A stretch of 64,000 nt of DNA from Escarpia spicata (GCA_963995525.1 OZ023216.1:36119468-36183467); one strand, 5' to 3'. Shown: positions 1 through 11,769, counted from the stretch's first letter. Translations and numbers: made by a program. The notes: a model not told the origin generated them from the letters alone.

Positions 1-919
1 GAAAAAATCCCGAGTATCTACTGTGCAAGTCTGGACTTGTCGACGACGTACAATATGTTACATTATAACTACACCTCGCAGAGCAAATTTGAATGGTGGA
101 GGTATGCAAGTCTGAACTTGTCCACAACGTACAATATGTTACACTGTAACTACCACTCGTCGCGTTTTGTTGGTGTGACGTATGTGCTATTAATAGTATC
201 ACGTGCCACGAAACCGGTTTCAACTAGAATACATACCAGCTATAGATAAACAAGACTACGACCAGGTATGTATGCATCATTTTTAAGTAGTAGAACATTC
301 AGGAACATTTAGTGAGACAGCCAGAGACCCGAGGTCCTATTCACAGTGTATATTTTACCACATGCTGCGTCATTTTCAGATAATATGGTTGACCTTCAAA
401 TCATAGTACAACGCTTTAATATAATAAAACTTAGGGTGGTAAGAAAGGTGACAATAATATTAAACACGTCATTGCACAGATACATGTTGAAGGTGGAGCA
501 TTAAGTTTAGGCATAAGAAACTACATGTTGCTAGTGTGGTATTTGAAATCCCAATTTTCATCCTATTCATAAAGTTACTATACCAGAGCGTGAGAAAATG
601 TTTTCTTGAAATTTCATTTTGACCCTGAAATTTCATTTTGAACAATTATTTAATTATATAAATCGTTTAAGTAGACTAGACTGTGTTACATATTTGCGCC
701 CTTGTCTAGTGGTGCGAATATCATAGAAAATGTCACGACTACAGACCTATTATATGCCTTTTATTAATAGCACACGTGAACAGTTTCCTGGACAATACGA
801 AAAACTTTTTTCGAATGCAGTCCGAACTTATCCATGCCTGATAACATTGTATTCATACCTCAGCGCTTCTTTTTGATGTGACGTACAATGTAAATAGGCC
901 TCCTTGCATCTGTATAATT

Positions 920-1870
920 TTCATATTTTAGTGCGTGTGTGTCGTAAATTATTGCTAGTATAGTATATCATTATGTAATTGTTCGTATTTCAGTGCTTGG
1001 ATATCATAAATTATTGTCAGTTTAGTGTATCCTTTGGTAATGTTTCTTATTTTAGTGCGTGTGTGTCGTAAATTATTGCCAATTTAGTCTATCATAAAGG
1101 AAAGTTTCATATTTTAGTGCGTATGTGTCGTACGTTATTGCCAGTTTAGTGTATCATTAGGTGCATTTTCATATTTTAATGTGTGTCGTAAATTCGTGCT
1201 AGTTTAGTGCATCACCGATGAAGCTTTGTAGAATTTTAGCGTATAAACTTTATGGACTTGAATAATTGTCTTGCTTTAACTCGTGGCTGTCGTAAATTAT
1301 GACAACTTTAGTCTATCATTAGATACATTTTCGTATTGAAACGTGTGGCTTGCTAGTTTAATGCATCAACGAGATAACTTCTTAGAATTTTAGCGTGTAA
1401 ACATTATGGACTTGTATAATTTTCTTGCTTTAGCGCGTGGATGTCTTCAATTATGACTAGTTTAGTCTATCATTAGGTACATTTTCATATTTTAGTGTGT
1501 GTCGTAAATGATTGCCAGTTTAGTGTATTATTAGGTAAATGTTCATATTTTAATGTGTGTGTGTCGTACTTTGTTGCCAGTTTAGTCTATCATAAAGGAA
1601 ATTTTCATATTTTAGTGCGTATGTGTCGTAAGTTATTGCTAGTTTAGTGTATCACTAGGTAGATTTTCATAGTTTAATGTGTGTCGTAAATTCTTGCTAG
1701 CTTAATGCATCACCGAGGTAACTTCTTAGAATTTTAGCGTATAAACACGATGGTCTTGTATAATTTTCTTGCTTTTCTCGTAAATCATGACTAGTTTGGT
1801 CTAACATTAGCTAAATTTTCGTATTGTGCGTGGGTGTAGTAAATTCTTGCTAGTTTAGTCCATCATCGAG
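920..1870. repeat. ~60-bp degenerate tandem array, left arm of element A
   Basis: Units of about 60 bp contain the words cgtaaattattgc, agtttagtgtatcatta and catattttagtgcgtgtgtg. They recur near 944, 1008, 1069, 1129 and 1187 and continue to about 1870. The complementary array lies at about 3300-3860 in the other arm. No coding potential is seen. Confidence 0.7.
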
Positions 1871-2631
1871 GTAACATCACATAATTATATATTTTCATTG
1901 TTATAACCTTGTAACATTTTCATATAATATTTATGGTGGCAAATGTCTTTCAATCCTGATTTCCTTGAAACTGTCCTACTGCATATATTTACAGATATAA
2001 ATTCATCAAAACCCCTCTAATGGTTCTTTTTGTAACTAATTTCTACTACATATCGGACTGCCTGACGTATGCAGTTAATATTAACTTGTTTGTGGGATTG
2101 ACAGTTGACAATTGACTTATTGTATTCATATGAACAACGTGATACAACACCACATTTTATAAACAAATCAAATAACACTAATGCGGTCAGTTCTATGTAT
2201 GTGGTACGCTATTATTGAATACATATCGACCGGTTAGACCCGTCAGTGAATATTCAAGCCGGAAAGATGGCCACTTCGTGTACATATGTTTTCTGCTAGA
2301 TGGCGCTGTACATCATACTTTAAATTTAAGAAAATCGTACGATTGCCATGTCCATCAAATGGTTGTTTTACTGGAAATGAACCCACCTTTCACTTTATGG
2401 CGGAGTCGCCGTGCTTTCGGTTTCATAGTTTTTGGAAAGGTGTCGATGATTTCATTTTCGATAGACGGTTCTACTCTGTTTTTGTCTTTGCTGGGAAATA
2501 TTTATAAACATCGTATCACATGACACAAACATGAGATAATCTGATATAATCGATCAGAATATGCAGAGGACTGGATCCAGCACCGCACGCACGCTCTTTC
2601 TCATGCACGATTGCACGTACGAACGCACGCA

Positions 2632-2820
2632 CTCTTCCTCCTCCTCCTCCTCCTCCTCCTCCTCCTCCTCCTCCTCCTCCTCCTCCTCCTCCTCCTCCTC
2701 CTCCTCCTCCTCCTCCTCCTCCTCCTCCTCCTCCTCTTCCTCCTCCTCCTCCTCCTCTCTCTCTCTCTCTCCCTCCCTCTCTCTCTCTCTCTCTCATTCC
2801 TCCTCTCACTCCCTCTCTTC
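2632..2820. repeat. (TCC)n then (CT)n microsatellite in the spacer of element A
   Basis: About 120 bp of nearly pure TCC repeat is followed by CT-rich sequence. It is a polypurine/polypyrimidine tract at the centre of the foldback. Apparent poly-Ser, poly-Leu and poly-Gly reading frames here are products of the repeat and are not genes. Confidence 0.95.
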
Positions 2821-3299
2821 CTATGAAAAGATAAATCTATGTGATGTTACCTCGATGACCGACTAAAATACGAAAATATTACCCCACTATAAAATATACT
2901 ATGGAAATGGTACAAGTCTATACCTCCGAAAATATACAATTATGTGATGTTACGAAAAAATAGTCCCGACTTGGACATGATGAGAAATAACTAAGTAGCG
3001 ACTTTGAACAACTATTCTAAGTTACGACTTTGAACATTTTATCAGCTCTGCAGTAGACTAATCCGTTGTGGCCGGGCTGAAATGTTCACCGATGGGTCTA
3101 ACGTACCGGCCAATGTGTTTTGAATAATTGAGTACCACATATATAGAACTGACCGCATCAGTGTTATTTGAATTATAAAATAGTGATACAATAACTCAAT
3201 TGTCAACTGTCAATCCCACAGATAAATTAATATTAACTGCAAGACTGAAAGACAGTTGCTACCATGTGTGTTATATGAGAATGTTACAAGGCTATAACA

Positions 3300-3860
3300 A
3301 TGGAAAGATATAATTATGTGATGTTACCTCGATGATGGACTAAATTAGCAAGAATTTACTAAACCCATGTACTTCAATATGAAAATTTACCTAATGTTAG
3401 ACGAAATTAGTCATAATTTATGACAGCCACGCGTTAAAGCAAGACAATTATACAAGTCCATATGAGAAGTTACGTCGGTGATGCATTAAACTAGCAAGAA
3501 TTTATTACACCCACACACTTCAAAACGAACATTTACCTAATGATAGACTGAACTGGCTGTAATTTACTACACACACCCACTAAGATATGAAAATGTTACA
3601 AGTCTTCCGTTTTGAAACAATAAAACAAAAGTAGGAATAATTTACTTCACCCGTACACTTTAATACGAAAATCCACTTGATGATAGACTAAATTGGCAAT
3701 AATATAGGACACACACGTACTAAAATATGACAATTTACATAATGATACACTAAACTGGCAATAATTTACGCCAGCCACGCACTAAAATACGAACATTTAC
3801 TTGGTGATGCACTAAACTTGCAATAATTTACGACACACGCGCACTAAAATATGAAAATGA
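3300..3860. repeat. ~60-bp tandem array, right arm of element A
   Basis: This is the reverse complement of the 920-1870 array, with words such as gataatagactaaattggc and tttacgacacacgcgcacta. It is shorter than the left array, so copy number has diverged between the two arms. Confidence 0.65.
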
Positions 3861-4559
3861 TACAGATGTAAAGGAGGCCTAGTTACAATGTAATACATTG
3901 TACATTGTACGTCACATCAAAACGAAGCGCCGAGGTATGAATAAAATGTAATACATTTGTTCGGGCCTGGACTAGTTCGGACTTGTCTGTTACAAAAAAC
4001 TAGAAAATGGCCTACATTTGAAGAAAAAAAATTCGTTTTGTCCAGGAAACTGTTCACGTGTGGTATTAATAAAAGACATAGGTATGCTGTAGTCATGAAC
4101 TTGTCCATGATATCTGCTCCACTACACAAGGGCGCAAATATTTACCCTCAGTCTTATCTACTTAAATTATGTTTATAATTAAATAAATGTTCAAAATGAA
4201 ATTTCAGGGTCCGAACGAAATTTCAAGAAAACATTCCCTCACGCTCTGGTATAGTGACATGGTGAATAGGATGAAAATAGGGATTTCAGATACCACAGTA
4301 GCCAAATATAGTTTCCTAAACCTAAACTTAAATAATACTTGACCTTTAAAATATATCTGTGCAATGACCTGTTTAATATTATTGACACATTTCTTACCAC
4401 CCTAAATATTGTCTTAGTAAAGCGTTATACTATGATATGAAGGTCAGCAATATATCAGAAAAGTATGCTACATGTGGTAAATATACATTGTGAATAGCAC
4501 CTCGCGTCTCTGGCTGTCTCATTAAGTGTTCCAGAATGTTCCGCTAATTTAAAAAGAAG

Positions 4560-5000
4560 CACAACATGCCTGGCCGTGGTCTTGTCTCTCTGTAGCTGGA
4601 ATGTATTCTAGTTGAAACCAGTTTCAAGGCACGCTACTATTAATAGCACATACGTCACATCAACAAAACGCGACGAAGCGTAGTTACAATGTAACATAAT
4701 CGTACGTCGTTGACAATTCAGACTTGCATACCTCCGCCGATCAAATTTGCTCTGCGAGGTGTAGTTACAACGTGACGTATAGTACGTCGTGGACAAGTTC
4801 AAACTTGCATAGTAGATAGTCGTTTTTGTTTTCGTAGTCTTGTCTCTCCGTAGCTGGTATATATTCTAGTTGAAGCCGGTTTCGAGGCACGCAGTACTAT
4901 TAATACCACTTACGTCACATCAACAAAATACAACGAAGTGTATTTACAATGTAATATATTGACTGTTCAGACTTGTATAGTAGATACTCGATTTTTTTCT
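4560..5000. repeat. Two tandem ~250-bp terminal units of element A, right arm
   Basis: The segment with ctgtagctggaatgtattct, the central taatagcacatacgtcacat and gcgacgaagcgtagtta is repeated from about 4840 in diverged form (ccgtagctggtatatattct, taccacttacgtcacatcaa). The outer right arm is therefore a tandem duplicate. The left arm shows the matching units at 30-270. Confidence 0.6.
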
Positions 5001-5008
5001 AACGAAAA

Positions 5009-5056
5009 CCTAACCCTAACCCTAACCCTAAACCTAACCTTAACCCCAAACCCATC
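5009..5056. repeat. Short interstitial telomere-like tract (CCCTAA)n, degenerate
   Basis: Four to six degenerate copies of cctaac/cctaaa abut the outer end of foldback element A. TTAGGG is the ancestral metazoan telomere repeat. A short internal tract like this fits a repaired break or an insertion junction. Confidence 0.7.
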
Positions 5057-5094
5057 CATAATCTTAACCTTAGATAATGATCAGTTTTGCTCTG

Positions 5095-5435
5095 ATCCTG
5101 GTGGAGTTGCTCCCTACGTAAACAGTATCATCTGCGTACTCCAGGAGGCGGCACGTTCAAGATGTTTCAGTATAATCACTCGCGTAGATGGAAAAGATTG
5201 TCGGCGAGAAAACTGCTCCTTGAGGCGCGCCGGTGTTCGGGGGCAGCATGCTGGATCGATGATTCCTCGTTGCAACGTAGTTCTGACGATCCACAAAAAA
5301 AGTCAAGAATCCACTATTTGGTAAACGCGTTCAGTGGTGTGTTGCTAAGTTTTTCATGCACGACTGGTGGGCGTACGGTGTTGAACGCCGAACTGAAGTC
5401 CAGAAACAGGATTCCTGCATACGTCCCCAGGAGTC
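5095..5435 (-). pseudogene. Non-LTR retrotransposon reverse transcriptase fragment (CR1/L2-like)
   Basis: Three reverse transcriptase landmarks appear on the minus strand, in order but in different frames. FLDFSSAFNTV is encoded at about 5372-5405, APQGAVFSP at about 5202-5228, and YADDTVY, the catalytic box, at 5118-5138. The first and second carry the sequence around catalytic Asp and the APQG loop typical of the Jockey/CR1/L2 group. Frameshifts separate the blocks and the copy is truncated on both sides, so it is dead. Sequence up to about 5712 on the same strand may belong to the same insertion, but I do not recognise it. The clade is inferred from the motifs only. Confidence 0.75.
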
Positions 5436-5656
5436 TCCAAGTTTTCCTGTTTTTGTGTGTGTTATTTTTCTTTTTCGGTACTTTTTGACGTCGCCTTCGG
5501 ACAATTGGAACGGCTCGTCGGGCATTAATGAACCGTACTGATAAAGAGGTGTCTTCCACGTAAAAACTGCAATATGTAGAATTGGAATCATCCACTGAGA
5601 TACCATTGTTTGTGCTCAAGTTGTTTCCTACAGTTCGTCTTCCCGAAATGGTGTTC

Positions 5657-5708
5657 AGGTCACGCAAGGTTCTACATGCATTCCTGGTCCGATTTTTTTT
5701 TAAACAGA
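5657..5708. repeat. Direct repeat copy 1 (~50 bp)
   Basis: The segment starting tcacgcaaggttctacatgc and running through tggtccgatttttttttaaa is nearly identical to 8569-8620, in the same orientation. The two copies bracket the PIN-CXC gene relic. Origin unknown; possibly a duplicated insertion junction. Confidence 0.8.
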
Positions 5709-6614
5709 ACATAAAGCTATGGATCTGTAATTAAAAATGTACAATGTCATCTCTATCATGGAACATGAGAAATTTGACGTCACACCAAAATAACAGCGCT
5801 GATTTGCCAAACAGAACATTTTCTAAGCGGTAATTTTTTGAAATCACGTTTGTTTCGATTCTCGGCGGGCGAATTACCACCGCATATGTGCCTGACCCTG
5901 TGTAATTCCAATCAGAGCGAATTTTATTTTATCGCTTTTCGTTGGTAGTCCATTTGTCATTTCATGAACCTAGAAATGTTCTATCCTGTGAACTTTTTTG
6001 TTGATTTGTACTCATATGGGGTCCTAGAACAAATTCAGCTTGGTTGCCCAAACGGCAACTTTGGGCAACTCTGTTAATTTTCAAAATTAAAATTTTACAT
6101 TTGAACTACTTGTTTTAGAATGATGTATAATACCTCTTTTAAGGGGTGTTGGGGTGCGTAGAATCCATTTCTGACGTTGATTTTTCAATTCAAGGTCAAG
6201 ATCAGACGCTGAAGGTCAGGTGAAGGTCAAATGTTTGATTTCTCGTGGACAATGAATGGAAACTTCTACTAATTTATATTTTAGTTTATTCATGCACATA
6301 AAAGGATAATCTTACAATATTTGACACATTTGTTCGTGAGAAAAAACAGTAATCAGTCATATATGAAACACGTAGTCACATCTGCTACAGCTAGTGTATA
6401 GTGCAAATATCATTATGAACATTGGCATACATATATATTTTTGTGAGGGAAATTCTTGCATTAAGTACTCATGCACGAAAGTCATTGTAAGGATGATACA
6501 AGGATTGATATCCATAACTAATGAATAAAAGATAGTCTTACACAATGCTATGCTATAAGCGTAAGGTTTACGCTATCTAAGTAACTGCATATATCGCCTA
6601 ATAATCTTTACCAT

Positions 6615-8566
6615 TTAATCAGGATCAGCAAGACCATCCTCAACATCTTCATGGCCTTCACCCTCCTCATCTACATCCTCATCCTCTACACTCTCATCCT
6701 CAAAATCCTCCTCCTCAGTATCCTCCAACTCGATACCCTCCTCGTCTCCAGCCTGAGCCTCTTCTGTCTCGGATTATAGCAGCCCTCTTCGCCAAAGCAG
6801 TAGCCGTCCTCATCAGATCCACCTGCGTGACGCCCACTTCCCCCAGCACATCATCCAAACCTGGGAAGTCCCCAGTGAGCAAGATGTTTATTGATCTTGC
6901 CTTTGACATACGGATATGAGGTGGTGTCGCACCCGCTGAGTGCGTGCATGCCAACCAGTTGCAGACACTGTCCGCCGCATCGTGACCAAACGCACCATCG
7001 TCACGAGTCTCCATCGTCACATTCTCTCCTGTACTGAAGGTAGACAACACGCTCGCCAAGCTCTGCTTGTTGTTCTTGCTCTTCAGGATTGCGTGTCTTT
7101 TGGGCAGGTGATGGAGAGCTCGTAGATGAGGGTAACTTCACCAGCCCGCCGTTTTCTCTCGTGATCCTTGGCTGATACATCTTGGTACTTGTTGAAGACA
7201 ATTAATTTCTCAGTACCATCTGGAGAGTGACTCAGACGACCAAAGATGGATGCGATCAGATCTGAGTGGCCACACGATATGATAGAACAGCTGCTGAACA
7301 TCCACGATGACAATTTCAGCAGCTGTTGGCGAGATCTCGAGCACACCCAGGCGCTTGATTAGCCCCGACTTGTTGGTTTTGCGGAGACAACCATGCTCGT
7401 CGAAGAGCGATGGAGGCACTGCACACAGCACCTAGTTGAACAGAGGCTCAAGCTCCATCTGCCGCCGCTGACCAATCATCAAGAGCCAGACAAAAATGTT
7501 CTCCAGATCGATGACTGGCCTGCCCTTGTTGCCATTGTCCTGCTTCTTTAGAACATCCATCGTCTTGATGGGACTACTGATTGTGTCGTAGAACCCATCA
7601 GAAAAACTGGCGATGTACTTGCTCTGCATCTTTTCTCCAAGCACAATCGAATCAACCACATTCACTTCAGCAGGAGCAACTTGGCCGGTGACGTAATTGT
7701 ACATATGAGGGCGGTGATCTTCCAATGGGTGAGGGTACTTCTGCACATCTGTATCAATGTTAGTCCGATCATCCGCATCCAAGACACGCCGGCGCTTCAA
7801 TTCCTCCTTGTGCTGTTTCTGCGCAGAATGGCCTGGTGGATCAGCAGAGTAGATGTAGTACACGCAGTCTGACACGTGCAAGGTGATGAGGATGGCGTCA
7901 GTCCACTCACAAATTAGCTCAGGAGATAGAGTTATGCCCTTGAGAGCTCACTTTCCGATCTTTATGGCAGTCTGCTCGCCAAAACTGATCACGAGAGACA
8001 GCGGTTCAGTATCCTACATGGTGTCGACAGACAAAAGCGCCAGACACAAGGTCCGCCTTGGCCTCAGCAGGGAGCACGGGCATATCCAGCAGGTACTGAG
8101 TGAGATAGCGGGCGTACTGCACGTGTCCAGCGAGGAAGAAGTACTTCAGCATGCGCTGCATGACCAGCTGCTTGATTGAAGTAAATGTCACCCTCTCTCT
8201 TTGCACGCTCAAACTGGTGGACGAGGAGTGTTGAGAAGGAAGTTGTCCACCCAGTGCCGGCCAGTTGGATGGAGGCGAGCAGTGTCCAGATACTGCTCAA
8301 TCTTCTCAAATGTCTTCGGCCCTGTTGATAGAAACCGCTTCAAGTGCGATGCTGATACGCCCCGAAAGGACCGCATGGCTTTCACCCAGGACTTCCCATT
8401 GAAAATATATGTCAGCCCCCGATATGATGCGGCCACGTACACTTCAAACGCTGAACCTTTCATTAGGTCCACCACACCTTTGTGATGTGATTCATTGTGA
8501 GTGTAGGGCACAAGGCAAGAAGTGCAGCACGGCGGTTTGTGGCTGCCACAAAGAACATCTTTCGTG
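6615..8566 (-). pseudogene. PIN-like nuclease / CXC-domain protein relic of a repetitive family
   Basis: The reading frame is broken but collinear along the minus strand. In order it shows RKMFFVAATNRRAALLAL (~8550), KGSAFEVYVAASYRGLTYIF (~8440), YARYLTQYLLDMPVLPAEAK (~8100), the longest clean block (7881-7432, 149 codons), EIVIVDVQQLFYHIVWP (~7300), SAKDHERKRRAGEV (~7150), then GMHALSGCDTTSYPY at 6908-6952. An acidic tail ends at the TAA at 6615-6617. I recall this order from large uncharacterised families in aquatic animals. The VIVDVQQL and LSGCD words resemble the start and the Asp-bearing GCD motif of PIN/FEN1-type nucleases; that function is inferred. Between GAFGHDAAD and LQLVGMHAL a block of some 60 or more residues is missing, where family members carry further acidic residues. 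The Cys-rich CXC segment is mostly deleted here but survives in the right arm. Several frameshifts make this non-functional. The gene is probably cargo or the core protein of structure B. Confidence 0.75.
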
Positions 8567-8568
8567 AG

Positions 8569-8620
8569 TCACGCAAGGTTCCACATGCATTCCTGGTCCG
8601 AATTTTTTTTAAACAGAGGT
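8569..8620. repeat. Direct repeat copy 2 (~50 bp)
   Basis: Near-identical partner of 5657-5708. It lies between the 5' end of the PIN-CXC gene relic and the inner tandem arrays. The opposite arm of structure B lacks it, because there the sequence passes from gcgctgattaacct directly to different DNA at about 28620. Confidence 0.8.
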
Positions 8621-8639
8621 TAATCAGCGCGGCAAAATG

Positions 8640-9250
8640 ATTAACCCTGAGGAAATCCCATGTTAAGAGATAGGGATTTTGCTCCAGACCGCGCCCGGGT
8701 TAAAGGTTAGGGAAGTGGAAAAGTAGTTCCGGTCTCATGTCAAGAGATAGGGATTTTGCTCCAGACCGCGCCCGGGTTAAAGGATAGGCCATGTGTATCC
8801 CATGTTAAGAGATAGGAATTTTGCTCCAGACCGCGCCCGGGTTAAGAGATAGGCCATTTTCACCATATTAAAGGATAGGGATTTTCACCATGTTAAAGGA
8901 TAGGGATTTTCACCATGTTAAAGCATAGGGAATATTCCCTGTGTTAAAGGATAGGGAATTTGTTCCTCATGTTAAAGCATAGGAGCTATTATCGTAAACG
9001 TATACGACGAAATTTTGAATTTTCCCCATGTTAAGAGATAGGGAATTTTCCCCATGTTAAAGCATACGGAATGTCCCCATGTTAAGGCATAGGGAATTTT
9101 TACCCATGTTAAAGCATAGGGAATTTTCCCATGTTAAAGCATAGGAAATTTACCCCGTGTTAAGAGATAGGGAATTATCCCATGTTAAAGCATAGGGAAT
9201 TTTCTCCATGTTAAAGGATGGGAGCTATTATCATAAAGGTATGCGACCAC
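8640..9250. repeat. ~27-bp degenerate tandem array, left arm of B
   Basis: Units read roughly catgttaaagcatagggaat followed by tttcccc. The variants gttaagagatag and gttaaaggatag alternate. The first units (8650-8870) also carry gctccagaccgcgcccgggt. Each unit centres on the near-palindrome gggaattttccc. The mirrored array lies at 27660-27890 and 28400-28600. Confidence 0.85.
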
Positions 9251-9547
9251 TTTTTGAATAACATAAAATATACCGAACAGGATTTGAATATGTCACACAC
9301 TAGACTGCTTAGCCCGTAGGCCGAGGCTTCGCCAAGGGATCGAGCCTTTATTTGGTTGACGATGACATATCGAAAATGTGGTGTTATAATAAGGCGTAAT
9401 TTATAATAAAAGGATTATAAATTCAAAGGAGGTCGTTTTATCTGAAGTAATGTATACGAAATGTAGATTACATATAGGACTATGTTATATCAGAACCTAT
9501 AGCCTCGTTTTTTCGAACAGAGCGACCATTTTGGAATTAGACGTTTG

Positions 9548-11760
9548 GTGTCTCTTATAAAACCCGTACTCGAGACGTGTCTGGACATGGTTGTTTGTTG
9601 CGAGTACTATAAACTGCTACGCGCCGTAATTTTGTACGCGAGGTGAGTTGGTCAAACAGGTAGTGCTTTGGTTAGACCTTGTATTGAAATTGCGCGTATG
9701 TAATGTAATCCCTTCATGTAACGTCATGGTCAGTGAGTGACGTCATGCTATGCGCCGTAATTTTGTGCGCGAGGTGAGTTGGTTATACAGGTAGTGGTTT
9801 GGTTAGCCATAGTTTTGAGCTTTCGCATATGTAATGTAATCCCTTCATGTAACGACATGGTCAGTGAGTGACGTCATGCTATGCGCCGTAATTTTGTACG
9901 CGAAGTGATTTGGTCAAACAGGTAGTGCTTTGGTTAGACCTTGTATTGAACTTGCGCGTATGTAATGTAATCCCTTCATGTAACGTCATGGTCAGTGAGT
10001 GACGTCATGCTATGCGCCGTAAGTTTGTGCGCGAGGTGAGTTGGTTATACAGGTAGTGGTTTGGTTAGCCATAGTTTTGAGCTTTCGCGTATGTAATATA
10101 ATCCCATCATGTGACGTCAATTAAATAAGTAATAACGCATGCACGATAGTGGCTATTCTTATATGTCGTAGGTTGTCGACCATTTGTTTAGGTGTAGGTC
10201 TCTCCTAACCTATATATTTACAACCATAAAATAGGTCCAATCCTGAGACTAGTGTTATTAGGTAGTAGTTAAATTCGTGTCATTTATAAAACCCGTACTC
10301 GAGACGTGTCTGGACATGTTTGTTTGTTGCGGGCACGAGCGTGTGCGCGGCGTGTATGTCATCAAAGCTATCATTTGTAAGAACAAATCGAACACCGGCT
10401 ATAAACAAACCGATATAAACCAAGGCTCTGTGTTGAAAAAACATCCGTGTATTTGTCCCGTGTTAAGTCATAGGGAATTATAAAAACAGGAACTTATCTG
10501 CTAAAACATTCAAATTACCAGCTATCTGTGTAATATTTTGGTCAAACCGTTTGTCATGTAACAGTATTTGTCATACGAGATTTGTACTTACCAGATGTCA
10601 CAGTGGATAGCTTGCATACAAACTGGTTCCAAACTGGTGCCAAACTGTTTTTAAGGGGTATTCCCTGTTCAAGTCTTATATATTTTCCTCGTTGTTATTA
10701 TTAATGAAGTAAACACAATCGACACGCTATGCGCGATGCGCTATCGGCGAGCCACGTTGTCTCTCAGTGCCAGTGGCCTTGACACCAATGTTGGCAAACC
10801 TCTTTTTCGAAACAGGCACTGAACAAAGTGAAGCGTTATGATAGAACAATAGACTGGTGTATTAGCTATCGTTTGTAAGAACTATATCGAACACCAGTAT
10901 AAATCAGTATAATTCAAACAAAACTGATAACGAATGCTCTGTATGTTCGAAGAACAATAGACTAGTGTTATTATTATTATATTAGGTAGCGATTAAATTC
11001 GTGTCTCTTATAAAACCCGTACTCGAGACGTGTCTGGACTTGTTTGTTTGTTGCGGGCGTGAGCGTGTGCACCCTGTATGACATTATTAAACTATACATT
11101 GCTACGTATAGTAATTGTGTATGTGATGTGAGTTGGTCAATCAAGTGGCGATTTGGTAAGCCATTGTTTTGGGCTTTTGCATTTGAATATAACCCACATC
11201 ATGTGGCGTTATGGTCAGTGACGTGGTGTTACAGCGAGTAAAAAATTCCCCTGTAAAATGTCATTCTAGACGTTTCTTTGATAATTTTAAACAGGTAGCG
11301 CTTTGGTTAGCCATTGTTTTGAGCTTTCGCAGGTTCTTGTAGTTATGGAGCGTGACATGGAAATACGTTTGTGTTGTTCACGAATAAACTGTGCAAACCT
11401 CATCTTGTGTCTTTTTCATAGTGTAATGCAAAGCATATGTTGGGAACCTTACTAATAGCCTTACACTTCACAACTAATGAAACTATCCGTATTGTCAACA
11501 GCAAAGATACCAAGGGCAGTGATCATAGGGACAGGTATAGAGACATACATATACACAGATACATACATTCTGAACTTGTCTGTTTGCTGCGGGCGTGATT
11601 GAGCGTACCCTGTATGACATCATTAAACTGCTACGCGCAGTAACAAGAGACGAGACTACGGATGACACAGATATGACAGTCACTTATGTCTGTGTATTGT
11701 TCAGTAGAGATGACAGCCAGTTATGTATGTGTAGTTCAGTGTGAGTGACGTCATGATATA
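9548..11760. repeat. Higher-order tandem repeat (period ~727 bp), left arm of B
   Basis: The segment ataaaacccgtactcgagac, followed by gtgtctggac and ttgtttgttgcg, starts at about 9556, 10284 and 11010. These are spacings of 728 and 726 bp. A more diverged fourth copy starts near 11570. Each copy is followed by a gcgtgtatgtcat/accctgtatgacat segment. The complementary series is in the right arm (26030-27340). No open reading frame spans a unit, so it looks like structural repeat DNA. Confidence 0.7.
9615..10140. repeat. 131-bp tandem array with TGACGTCA palindromes
   Basis: Four units begin gcgccgtaattttgt and contain gtcagtgagtgacgtcatgc. The CRE-like TGACGTCA octamer sits at 9738, 9869, 10000 and 10112, so the first three are exactly 131 bp apart. 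Units 1 and 3 share the variant gtagtgctttggttagacct, and units 2 and 4 share gtagtggtttggttagccat. The array is therefore an A-B-A-B dimer of 262 bp. The right arm holds the partner around 27040-27250. Confidence 0.8.
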
Positions 11761-11769
11761 CGGAACTAG

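Larger units (their letters stand above)
1..5001. mobile_element. Foldback element A (long inverted repeat)
   Basis: Positions 1-2270 reappear in reverse complement at 3065-5001. For example, the stretch at 2186-2210 (ggtcagttctatgtatgtgg) matches the complement of 3130-3160. The outer ends also correspond: gaaaaaatcccgagtatcta at position 1 and the complement of the sequence near 5000. The arms differ by many substitutions and indels, so this is an old natural palindrome and not a read artefact. No transposase is visible. Foldback-type elements have long inverted arms made of tandem repeats, which fits. The left boundary may lie just outside the window. Confidence 0.75.

Noticed and set aside
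2516..2866. Poly-Ser, poly-Leu and poly-Gly ORFs
   Set aside because: Translations of the (TCC)n tract.
7883..8485. Plus-strand ORFs opposite the PIN-CXC relic
   Set aside because: Antisense shadows; the minus-strand frames carry the family motifs in order.
8900..9200. NF-kB-like sites in the gggaattttccc units
   Set aside because: The units have one extra T compared with a standard 10-bp kB site, and the palindrome is a by-product of the repeat.
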